A program made the translations under genes and the position numbers. The notes under the pieces were generated by a model. That model was given only the letters and a program-made list of their open reading frames with translations, did no database searches and was not told the DNA's origin. From Bog-159 sp963738345 (GTDB lineage Bacteria; Acidobacteriota; Terriglobia; Bryobacterales; Bryobacteraceae), in assembly GCA_963738345.1 (NCBI GenBank), contig CAVTWI010000002.1, positions 4,154,001 to 4,218,000 on the forward strand: a stretch of 64,000 nucleotides of DNA. The letters are read 5' to 3'. Below are positions 30,101 through 37,685 of this stretch, piece after piece (positions within the stretch are counted from its first letter, which is position 1; each line of letters begins with the position of its first letter).

Positions 30101-30871
30101 TTCCTGCGCGCGCCGAACATCGTGCAGATGGCGCTGGCTTTGGATGCGGGCGCGGCTCCCGACGAGAAAATCACGCGCGGGACGGCGCTGGCGCACGGCC
30201 AAAAGGGCACGCGGATACCACTCTTCTGCATCACCTCGCATGCGCAGGATTTATACGTGTTCCGCAATCTGATGAATCACCTGGACAGCGCACAACCTGT
30301 TTTCGTACTGAACGTGCCGGTGGCGGAAGGGGAACGCGTACCAGCGGTGGAAGAACTGGCGGCGCGCGTCTGCCGGTCGGTACGAGGCCTACGGGCGGAA
30401 GGGCCGTACATGTTAGGCGGATATTGTTTTGGCGGCATCGTGGCATTCGAGGCGGGGCGGCAGTTGATGGCGGAGGGCGCGGAGGTTCCGCTGGTGGCCT
30501 TCTTCGATACGCCCGCGCCGGGGTATCCGCGGTTGTTGGGGAGCCGCTGGATGGCTGCGCAAATCCGATCGCTGAGGCGGGGGGGGCGGACGGTTGGTGA
30601 AAATGCCGGCGCGGCCGCGGCAAGAATGTACGTACCGAAAGCCATCGATACGGATGTGGCGCAGTTCATGGCGGAGGATGAGGCCGTGAGCAGCAGGGTG
30701 CTGGAAGATCCAAGACTGGGCTGGCGCGATCTATGCGGCGGCCGCTTTCAGGTCTACCGAATTCCCGGCGACCATGTGAGTTGGCTGCAAGAACCGCACG
30801 CGCGGGAAGCAGCGGCGCGTTTGATCGAGGCCTTGGCGCGGCATGATCGCGCGGTTGCCGCAATGCACTAA
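27119..30871 (+). CDS. Single-module non-ribosomal peptide synthetase, C-A-PCP-TE with a cysteine in the TE nucleophile position
   Basis: The GTG at 27119 overlaps the upstream stop and gives 1250 aa. The condensation domain covers about 1-430 with the active-site HHALLDG at about 127. The adenylation domain (about 450-935) has TSGSTGKPK at about 588, NAYGPTE at about 727, FRTGD, a GRGDRQVKIRG motif and SGKIDR at about 914. An Asp in GSDMF sits where alpha-amino-acid binding is usual. The carrier domain has GGDSL at about 969. The thioesterase (about 1010-1250) has GYCFGG at about 1100, with Cys where Ser is usual, then DTPAPG and GDHVSW as the Asp and His. Without a second module it must condense an acyl or aminoacyl donor supplied in trans. 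The amino acid selected cannot be fixed by eye. Confidence 0.9.
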   Translation: MRALTEMQAGMVLATLRDPRAGVYVVQDLCEATDGLDLARLQRAWGVVAERHCALRTRIEVEAGGRLRQWVGGAGDLSWSERECEGGQLEHFLGEGRERGFDFAEGVPMRMTLLRMGEGGDVLVWTSHHALLDGQSYKVVWREWLAIYDALEQGGAVELPEAWGFDGYLAWLERQDFAGAEAYWRDRLAGVSRTTGFIVDRLRRGEAAGESVGRERVAFSLQETAGIRAFARRHSLTVSTLVQAAWGLLLSRYGGASDVVFGITLDGRKTGPPGVAEMVGPLINTLPCQMTVSPGARVLPWLREVRQQMVAMREHEHTPLSKLREWGLLPGGAPPFDTLLVYEFERFEQGTRTLTRRQRTEIPLTLSAVGWPCLTLDVVYDGRWFCRETAAGIAGHVRTLIEIFVAQPDALVAGLNMLTAGELQRMTERGHAGTAIERDVCAHQLFERQVERAPGAVAIEHAGGAITFEQLNRRSNQIAGLLHARGAGPEEFTGVLLDRSPDTVAAVLAVLKAGGAFVMLPRDLPEARLTAMLREVRPSVVISHTRFAGKLEGGGCAVLCLDELEGEIARQSTGNVACAVTAENAAYAAFTSGSTGKPKAAVLTHGSLANHTQAVARVYGITAADRRLQFASTGSDMFISEVFTYLCGGATLVFCFDGGGQTMAEFLEAIATHRITIAGMPSSWWREWVAAGFIPDCLRAVIVGMERVDAAALAAFRRMGGDRPRVFNAYGPTETSPTATIYEAGSSGWESESLVPIGRAIANNRVEVCDQDGNALPDGVAGELYIEGAGVGRGYLNGPRWDGRFRTGDRGLSLPDGNLVFLGRGDRQVKIRGYRVELEEVEAALAEHPGVRQCAVVAEGEDGGGRQSLAAYVTAHRQPGPGAPDLRRHVAGRLPDYMIPAHFTILARMPMTASGKIDRLALARMTPSAAACEDVAEPATITEKRLARIWQDVLGTATVDTTANFFEAGGDSLGATQLMLRVRREFDVDFAFASFLRAPNIVQMALALDAGAAPDEKITRGTALAHGQKGTRIPLFCITSHAQDLYVFRNLMNHLDSAQPVFVLNVPVAEGERVPAVEELAARVCRSVRGLRAEGPYMLGGYCFGGIVAFEAGRQLMAEGAEVPLVAFFDTPAPGYPRLLGSRWMAAQIRSLRRGGRTVGENAGAAAARMYVPKAIDTDVAQFMAEDEAVSSRVLEDPRLGWRDLCGGRFQVYRIPGDHVSWLQEPHAREAAARLIEALARHDRAVAAMH

Positions 30872-30885
30872 CATACAGTTTCACA

Positions 30886-32619
30886 ATGCGAATAATTCTA
30901 TGCCTGGTCCTGTGCGCGGCGCAGGGCTTGGCGGGCGATCTGACGGATCGTATTCAATTAACGAAGGCACGCGTGCTCGAAGGCGCGGAGCCCAAGTTCG
31001 ACGAGCGTTTCATCCTGGCCGACGCCTCTGCGCAACCGGGGCGGCGGTTCACGGAGTTTAGCGGCGACGTGTCGGGCCGTTACATTGGCGCGCTGGCGGT
31101 GCTGGCGGCGCAGAACGGGGAGCATTACTCGGTGCTCGACCGGGTGGTGGACGGAGCGCTCGCGGTACAGCAGGCGGACGGTCATTTCGGCGCGCCGTTA
31201 AGCACGGGCGCGGTGGTGGATAGCGACATGGCGACGCTATGGGGCAACGGGCGAATGCTGATCGGGCTGCTGGAATATTACGCGCTGACCGCGCGGCCCG
31301 AGGCGCTGGCCGGGGCACGGAAGTTGGGCGACTTCCTGGTGCGCGCGGCGCCACGCTTCAACGGCGAGGACGTACGCAAGGCTTATAACGGCGAGAAATT
31401 TGCGGTGGGTTACATCTGTTGGACGAATACGCTCGAAGGCGTGGTGGAACTGTATCGCGTAACCAAAGACGAGCGGTACCTGGCGCTGGCGCGCTCCATC
31501 GCGGAACGTACGGACCGGCATCCGGCACAGCACAGCCACGGATTTCTGACCACGGTACGCGGGGTGGTGGCGCTATACAGAGTGACGGGCGAGGCGCGGT
31601 ATCTTACCCAGGCCGAATCGTTATGGTCCGGCGTGATGGAATCGGGCAATGTGATGGTGCAGGGGGCGGTGCCCGAGATGTTCAAGCCCGCCATGAAACG
31701 CGACGAAGGGTGTTCGGAGGCGGATTGGCTGCGCTTGAGCCTGGATTTATGGGAGGTGACGCACAAGGCGCGGTACCTGGAACAGGCCGACATCACGCTG
31801 TTCAACGAGATGCGGTTGAACCAGTTTCATACAGGCGATTACGGACACCACATGCTGACGGGCGAGGGAGTGGGCGCGCCGTTCGCGCATGCGTGGTGGT
31901 GCTGCACTTTCCACGGATTGCGGGCGCTGGTAGCTACGCTGCAACGCGTGTTCCACGGCGAAGGCGACGGCTTGTATTACGACCTGCCGGTGGATGGACG
32001 GGGGGGCGCGGGCGGTCTAACGGTGCGTGCGGAGTCCAGCCTGGAACGTAACGCCACGGTTTTGTTGCAGGTGGAGAAGGCGGACGGGCAGTCGCATGCT
32101 TTGCGGATCCGAGTGCCGGAGTGGGCGGAAAGCGTGGAGCTTTCACGAGACGGAAAGGCGATGGAGACGCAGGCTGCGGGCGGATACGTGGCAATGACGC
32201 GGGTGTGGCAGGCGGGCGAGAAGGTGACGGCGCGGTATGCCATGCGGACGCGGGTGGTGAGACGGGGCGGAGAGGCAAGGCAGGCGGCGGTTTTCTACGG
32301 ACCGTGGCTGCTGGCGGTGGACGAGAGCGCGTCGCCACATTTCTTCGATGAGCCATCCAGCGAGAATCAGGTGGAACTAGCGGAACATAACGGGCAGGTA
32401 AAGCTTGAGGCGGCGGCAGCGTCGAAGGATGCGGGACAGTTTGCGGTTCCAGTGGCGCATTTTGTTTTGCATTACCGTCCGGGCGGATATCCGATGCAGC
32501 CGCAGGTGGCTTTGTTACGGCCGGTGGCGGAATATACGGCGGGGCAGGATGCCAACGAGCTTTGGTTTTGGCTGCCGTTGGACCCGCGAGTGCTGGGACT
32601 CGACAGCAATTACAAGTAG
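30886..32619 (+). CDS. GH127-type (DUF1680) glycoside hydrolase, secreted
   Basis: The 577-aa protein starts with a signal peptide (MRIILCLVLCAAQGLAG) and has an (alpha/alpha) barrel with a C-terminal beta domain. In beta-L-arabinofuranosidases of GH127, a Glu-x-Cys pair and a Cys-Cys pair bind zinc, and one Cys is the nucleophile. Matching residues are EGC at about 273-275 and WCC at about 337-339 (WWCCTFHG). It begins 14 bp after the NRPS stop, so it is probably co-transcribed. The combination is odd and may be accidental or may point to a glycosylated product. It could also be another arabinose- or galactose-acting enzyme of the family. Confidence 0.82.
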   Translation: MRIILCLVLCAAQGLAGDLTDRIQLTKARVLEGAEPKFDERFILADASAQPGRRFTEFSGDVSGRYIGALAVLAAQNGEHYSVLDRVVDGALAVQQADGHFGAPLSTGAVVDSDMATLWGNGRMLIGLLEYYALTARPEALAGARKLGDFLVRAAPRFNGEDVRKAYNGEKFAVGYICWTNTLEGVVELYRVTKDERYLALARSIAERTDRHPAQHSHGFLTTVRGVVALYRVTGEARYLTQAESLWSGVMESGNVMVQGAVPEMFKPAMKRDEGCSEADWLRLSLDLWEVTHKARYLEQADITLFNEMRLNQFHTGDYGHHMLTGEGVGAPFAHAWWCCTFHGLRALVATLQRVFHGEGDGLYYDLPVDGRGGAGGLTVRAESSLERNATVLLQVEKADGQSHALRIRVPEWAESVELSRDGKAMETQAAGGYVAMTRVWQAGEKVTARYAMRTRVVRRGGEARQAAVFYGPWLLAVDESASPHFFDEPSSENQVELAEHNGQVKLEAAAASKDAGQFAVPVAHFVLHYRPGGYPMQPQVALLRPVAEYTAGQDANELWFWLPLDPRVLGLDSNYK

Positions 32620-32658
32620 CGCTTGGGCGGCGCTATATCGTAGTTCCGGATAAACAAC

Positions 32659-32664
32659 TATAAT
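32659..32664 (+). promoter_or_regulatory. Consensus -10 (TATAAT) upstream of the malic enzyme gene
   Basis: A perfect TATAAT lies 23 bp before the start codon at 32688. No good -35 is visible at 16-18 bp. A ribosome binding site (AAGGA) is present at 32679-32683. Confidence 0.5.
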
Positions 32665-32687
32665 ATGCATGTACCCTAAGGACTGCC

Positions 32688-34988
32688 ATGAAAATCGATC
32701 CGCAGGAAGCGCTCGATTACCACTCCTCCGCGCCGGCCGGCAAAATCGCCGTTGTTCCCACCAAGCCCTGCCTCACGCAGCGCGATCTGAGCCTGGCCTA
32801 CACCCCCGGCGTCGCGGTGCCCTGCCTGGAAATCGCGCGCGATCCCAGCCTGGTCTACAAATACACGGCCAAAGGCAACCTGGTCGCCGTGGTCACCAAC
32901 GGCACCGCCGTGCTGGGGCTGGGCAATATCGGACCCGCCGCCGGCAAGCCCGTGATGGAAGGCAAGGGCGTCCTGTTCAAACGCTTCGCCGACATCGACG
33001 TCTTCGACATCGAACTGGCCACCAACAGCGCCGACGAAATCGTGCGCGCCTGCCAGATGCTGGAGCCCACTTTCGGCGGCATCAACCTCGAAGACATCAA
33101 AGCGCCGGAATGTTTCTACATCGAAGAAGAGTGCCGCCGCACCATGAAGATTCCGGTCTTCCATGACGATCAGCATGGCACCGCCATCATTTCCGGCGCG
33201 GCGCTGCTGAACGCCCTGGATCTGGTCGGCAAGCGCATCGACGAGGTGCGGGTGGTCTTCAACGGCGCCGGCGCCAGCGGCCATCTCCTGCGCGCAGCAT
33301 TACGTCAACCTGGGCGTGCGCCGCGAAAACATCCTGATGTGCGACACCAAGGGCGTCATCTATAAGGGCCGCAAGGAGGGCATGAATTCCTACAAGGAGC
33401 GCTTCGCGGCGGAGACCGAAGCGCGCACTCTGGCCGACGCGTTCGTGGGCGCGGACGTCTTCTTCGGCCTCTCGAGCGGCAACTGCGTCACGGCCGAAAT
33501 GCTGCTGACCATGGCGCACGATCCGATCATTTTCGCGCTGGCGAATCCCGATCCCGAAATCGCCTTACGACGTGGCCGTGGCCACCCGTCCGGATGCCAT
33601 CGTGGCTACGGGGCGGTCCGATTTTCCCAACCAGGTGAACAACGTTCTGGGATTTCCGTTCATCTTCCGCGGCGCGCTCGACGTGCGCGCCACCATGGTG
33701 AACGACGAAATGAAACTGGCGGCCACGCGCGCCCTGGCGGCGCTGGCGCGCGAAGACGTGCCGGATAACGTGCGCCGGGCCTACGGCGTGGAGCGGCTGG
33801 AGTTCGGGCGCCAGTACATCATTCCGAAGCCGTTCGATTCTCGCGTACTGATTTGGGAGGCGGCGGCGGTGGCCCAGGCCGCCATGGAAACCGGCGTGGC
33901 GCAGGCGCCCATCGACATTGATGGAGTACCGCGAACAGTTGGAACGGCGGCTGGGCAAGTCGCACGAAGTGATGCGGGTGATGATTCACAAAGCCCGGCG
34001 CCATCCGAAGCGGGTGGTGTTTCCGGAAGGCGAGGAGCCCAAGATCCTGCGCGCCTGCCAGATCCTGATGGACGAGAAGATTGCGAATCCGATTCTGCTG
34101 GGCGACGAGGGCCGCATCCACGCGGCCATGGACGAATTACATTTGCGTCTGGACGGGCTGCGGATTGTGGATCCGGCAAAATCCGGGCGGCTGGCGGCGT
34201 ACGGCGAGGAGATGTTCAGCCTGCGGCAGCGCAAGGGCGTGACCCGGCGGGAAGCCGGCGAACTGATTCTGGACCGTAACGTGTTCGGGGCCATGATGGT
34301 AAGGCTGGGAGACGCGGATGCGCTGGTCGGAGGGTTAACCCAGCACTATCCCGATATGATCCGTCCCGCGCTGCAGGTTATTGAGGTGCGGCACGGCATG
34401 CGCTTGGTCTCCGGCGTGTATGTTTTGATCACGGCCAAACGCGACATTTACTTTCTGGCGGACGCCACAGTAAATATCGAGCCGAGCGCCGAGGACTTGG
34501 CGGAGATCGCGGTGAATACGGCGGAGATGGCGCGGCGGTTCGATGTGGAGCCGCGGGTGGCCATGCTGTCATTCTCGAATTTCGGTAGCTCGCGTCATCC
34601 GCTGGCGGAAAAAGTACGGCGCGCGGTGGAACTGATTCGCATGCGCGAGCCGTCATTGATGGTGGATGGCGAGATGCAGGCGGACACCGCCCTGGTGCCG
34701 GAGATTGTGGACGAAACCTTCCCGTTCAGCACCTTGAAGGGGGGGGCGAATGTGTTGATTTTCCCCAATCTGGAAGCCGGCAACATCGCTTACAAACTGC
34801 TGGGACGCATTGCCGGCGCGGAGCCGATCGGGCCGATTCTGATGGGAATGTCGCGGCCGGTACACGTACTGCAGCGGGGCGCGGAGGTGAACGACATCGT
34901 GAACATCGCGGCCATTGCGGTGGTAGATGCGCAAGATGCCGGGAATCCGGCGCAAATAAGGCTTGACCAGCCGGCGCGCCATGAATGA
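32688..34988 (+). CDS. maeB: NADP-dependent malic enzyme with phosphotransacetylase-like C-terminal domain, MaeB type (three frameshifts)
   Basis: The gene encodes about 765 aa, the size of MaeB. Malic enzyme decarboxylates malate to pyruvate with NADP reduction. The N-terminal half has SLAYTPGVAVPC, PVFHDDQHGTAI and GAGASG, which is the NADP site. The C-terminal half has HPKRVVFPEGEEPKILRA and FSNFGSSRHP, typical of the phosphotransacetylase-like regulatory domain. Single extra bases near 33280, 33563 and 33922 break the frame; removing each restores SGISCAQHYVNLG, EIAYDVAVA and IDEYREQL exactly. The stop overlaps the next gene. Confidence 0.88.
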
Positions 34989-36180
34989 TAATAGCGGCTC
35001 TACACAGAAACGGACGGCGGAACGGAATATGGCGCGTGGCCTGACACTGTTGGTATTACTGTGCCTTGTGCACCCCTCTGCATGGGCGGTGAAGAGCACC
35101 AAGAAGCACAAAGCGCCGGCCGCTGCGAAGGCACCCGCAAAAGCGCGGCCTAAAGCCGTGGTTGCGACGTCCAAAGTGCCGCGTACGAAGGCGGTAAAGA
35201 CGCGCTGGCCCAAGGGCGACTCGCTATACATGCGTTTCGATCCGACCGCGGGCGATTACGTGGATGGCGACGATCTGGCGGTGCGCCGCGCGGCGGTAGA
35301 TGCGTTGGGCCCTTATAACGGCACGGTAGTGGTAGTTGATCCGCGCACCGGCCGCATCCTGACGATAGTGAATCAGAAGACGGCACTCGATAGCGGTTTC
35401 ACACCGTGCTCGACGATCAAACTGGTGACCGCATTTGCGGCGCTCAACGAAGGGCTGATCGAGCGAGACACGCCGGTAAACATTACGCGCCGGGTCCGCC
35501 TGGACTTGAGTAACGCGATCGCGCATTCGAACAATCCCTACTTCAAGCTTCTTGGGGATCGCCTGGGCTACGAGCGCGTGGTGCATTACGCGCGGCTGTT
35601 TGGCCTGGGAGAGAAGGCGGGATGGGAGATCCCTGGCGAGCGCGCGGGCATGCTGCCCGACGCGCCACCGGCACATGGGAGCGTGGGCATGATGACGGCC
35701 TATGGCGAGGGGATCGAACTGACGCCGCTGGAACTGGCCGCGCTGGTTTCGGCGATCGCCAATGGCGGCACGCTCTATCATCTTCAATATCCCCGGAGCC
35801 AGGACGAGATCGAACATTTCGTGCCGCACGTGAAGCGGCATCTGGATATCGCCAACTGGATCGCGGACGTGAAGGTGGGCATGCGGGGCGCGGTAGATTT
35901 TGGCACGGCGCATCGCGCGGGCGTGGACCAGACGGATCCGATCCTGGGGAAGACCGGCACGTGCCACGATTCGCGGGCGCTGAATCACCTGGGCTGGTTC
36001 GGCTCTTTTAATGATGTAGAGCGCAATCAGTTGGTGGTGGTGGTGCTGCTGACGGGCGGCTTCCGCATCAACGGACCGATTGCGGCAGGCGTTGCCGGTT
36101 CTATCTATAAGCAACTTTCGCAGGCGAACTTCTTTGCTAAGGCGCCGCTTCTTGCCACGCAGATCTGCTGCACCCGATAA
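34981..36180 (+). CDS. Penicillin-binding-type transpeptidase (peptidoglycan DD-transpeptidase domain)
   Basis: The protein, about 399 aa, carries the three serine-acylase motifs in order: STIK near residue 143, SNN near 182 and KTG near 323. It lacks the large N-terminal module of classical PBP2/PBP3, having only a signal or anchor segment (LTLLVLLCLVHPSAWA) followed by a basic Ala/Lys/Pro-rich linker. It probably acts in the periplasm on cell-wall peptides, as a small class-B-like PBP, or as a serine beta-lactamase relative of class D. ATG 34981 overlaps the upstream stop; ATG 35029 directly before the signal sequence is the alternative. Confidence 0.82.
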   Translation: MNDNSGSTQKRTAERNMARGLTLLVLLCLVHPSAWAVKSTKKHKAPAAAKAPAKARPKAVVATSKVPRTKAVKTRWPKGDSLYMRFDPTAGDYVDGDDLAVRRAAVDALGPYNGTVVVVDPRTGRILTIVNQKTALDSGFTPCSTIKLVTAFAALNEGLIERDTPVNITRRVRLDLSNAIAHSNNPYFKLLGDRLGYERVVHYARLFGLGEKAGWEIPGERAGMLPDAPPAHGSVGMMTAYGEGIELTPLELAALVSAIANGGTLYHLQYPRSQDEIEHFVPHVKRHLDIANWIADVKVGMRGAVDFGTAHRAGVDQTDPILGKTGTCHDSRALNHLGWFGSFNDVERNQLVVVVLLTGGFRINGPIAAGVAGSIYKQLSQANFFAKAPLLATQICCTR

Positions 36181-36190
36181 AAGGCGTTGT

Positions 36191-36210
36191 GATCGTACTA
36201 TAGTACGATC
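36191..36210. repeat. Perfect 20-bp palindrome in a 319-bp intergenic region
   Basis: GATCGTACTATAGTACGATC is its own reverse complement with no loop. It lies 11 bp after the transpeptidase stop. It could be a protein-binding site or fold into a short hairpin; no U-run follows. A second palindrome (GTTAACGTTAAC) is at 36244-36255. The rest of 36181-36499 holds no gene. Confidence 0.6.
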
Positions 36211-36450
36211 GAACCAAGGGACGGCGCCGGTTGCTGCAGGTTAGTTAACGTTAACCTCGTACATTCCTTCACAATGAGCGTGCGTTTTTGTGCCGCGCAT
36301 ACATGGGGATAAGTCCCGATGTGAGACGCATAGCTCGACGCGTCGTCTTGCGCCACAGTTAGCTATCAGCCGATAACTAAAGTTATTTTCGGTCGCCGCA
36401 TTCACAAAGTACCAGTAGTGCTGCTGTGACTTCTAAGCCACGCGGAATCA

Positions 36451-36480
36451 TTTACATCTGTCAAAAACATCGGGTACACT
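36451..36480 (+). promoter_or_regulatory. Putative sigma-70-type promoter of the Tad-like gene group
   Basis: TTTACA (36451-36456) and TACACT (36475-36480) are separated by 18 bp, 19 bp upstream of the first pseudopilin gene. That gene has a GGAAGG ribosome binding site directly before its ATG. Confidence 0.5.
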
Positions 36481-36499
36481 CAGTCAAACGGAAGGACTG

Positions 36500-37009
36500 A
36501 TGCGTATGAAAACCGCCACTTCAAAAAGAAGAGAGTCACAGCGAGGGGTAGCTGTGGTAGAAGCTACCGCCATCATGTTGCTGTTGTTTGGACTCCTGTT
36601 TCTAGTGATCGACTTGTCTCTGGCGCTATTCACTAAGGCGACGTTACAGCAGGCCGCGGAGGCGGGCGTACGGTTCGCGGTCACTGACCGTTTAGGATCG
36701 GGCCAGACCTATATGAACGACTCCATTGTGCAGGTGGTGCAACAGAATTCGTTGGGCATGTTGAACGGCACGAGCGGCGCCTGCAAGATCGCCATCAGCT
36801 ATTACAATCCGGTGACGGGGGCGGCCAGTACCGGCACGGGTGGGGACGTGGTGCAAGTTGCGATTAACGGCTATAGTTATACGCCCGTCGGAATTCTGAA
36901 GAGCGCCAGCCCCATTCCGATTACGGCGAGTTCGTCGGACGTGCTGGAATCGTGCCCGCTGGGCGGGTGCCCCGCTATCGCCAACCCGACACCGCCGACT
37001 TGTCCGTAG
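36500..37009 (+). CDS. TadE-like pseudopilin
   Basis: The 169-aa protein has a basic N-terminus (KTATSKRRESQRG), then VAVVEATAIMLLLFGLLFLVIDLSLAL, the TadE-type hydrophobic segment with a conserved Glu near its start. A secreted domain of about 120 aa follows. TadE/F pseudopilins are membrane proteins of tight-adherence (Flp) pili, processed at the Gly before the hydrophobic stretch. It is first in a three-gene run; no tadA, tadB, tadC or flp gene is in the window. Confidence 0.78.
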   Translation: MRMKTATSKRRESQRGVAVVEATAIMLLLFGLLFLVIDLSLALFTKATLQQAAEAGVRFAVTDRLGSGQTYMNDSIVQVVQQNSLGMLNGTSGACKIAISYYNPVTGAASTGTGGDVVQVAINGYSYTPVGILKSASPIPITASSSDVLESCPLGGCPAIANPTPPTCP

Positions 37010-37024
37010 CGCCAGGAATACGCC

Positions 37025-37654
37025 ATGCAGAAAAGGAACCAGACTATGCGCCGCAATCGAAGCGAAAAAGGGAATACATACATCGAGTTTGTGTTGGTCG
37101 CGTCGTTCTTCTTTGTACCGATCGTGATGGGTATGGTCACTGTCGGTATTGCGGTGATCCGCAATTTTCAGGTGAACCAGATGACGCGCGACGTGGGCCA
37201 CATGATGGCCAAGGGCGTAGATTTTTCGCAGCAGGCCAATCAGAACCTGATCGCTAATAACCTGGCGAACGGCCTGAGTTTGCAGGCCAATAACGGCAAT
37301 GCCACGGGCAGCACTTCGGGAAACGGGGTTATGGTGCTGTCAACATTTGAAGACCTGCCTACCAGTTGCGGCTGCACTAATGCGGGACATGTGGTGGTCG
37401 TGCGGCGCATTGTGGTCGGCAATAACACGCTGTATAGCAGCCCGTTCGGCGCTCCCGCCGCCATCGATTCGACCAGCGGCCAAGTGGCCAACTACTCTTC
37501 CGATACCAGTGCACGCGCGGACAACGTCACTAATGTGATCAGCCTGACTTCGGGCGGCCTGGCTTACATGGCAGAGGGTGATTTCGCTTTTCGCGATCTG
37601 GGTATTACAGGATTTATCGCCAATCTAGGCGCCTTTAATCGTTCAGTATTCTAA
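37025..37654 (+). CDS. TadE/TadF-like pseudopilin
   Basis: The 209-aa protein repeats the design of the upstream gene product: RRNRSEKGNTYIEFVLVASFFFVPIVMGMVTVGIAVIRNFQ near the N-terminus, with a Glu in the helix start, then a secreted domain with two cysteines (CGCTNAG). An AGGA ribosome binding site lies 8 bp before the ATG. It is probably a minor pilin or assembly factor acting with its neighbours. Confidence 0.75.
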   Translation: MQKRNQTMRRNRSEKGNTYIEFVLVASFFFVPIVMGMVTVGIAVIRNFQVNQMTRDVGHMMAKGVDFSQQANQNLIANNLANGLSLQANNGNATGSTSGNGVMVLSTFEDLPTSCGCTNAGHVVVVRRIVVGNNTLYSSPFGAPAAIDSTSGQVANYSSDTSARADNVTNVISLTSGGLAYMAEGDFAFRDLGITGFIANLGAFNRSVF

Positions 37655-37685
37655 GCAGCTTGCAGTTACACAAGATGGAGTTGAT

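Noticed and set aside
36191..36210. Palindrome as an intrinsic terminator
   Set aside because: No loop and no U-run follow, so I record it as a repeat of unknown role instead.
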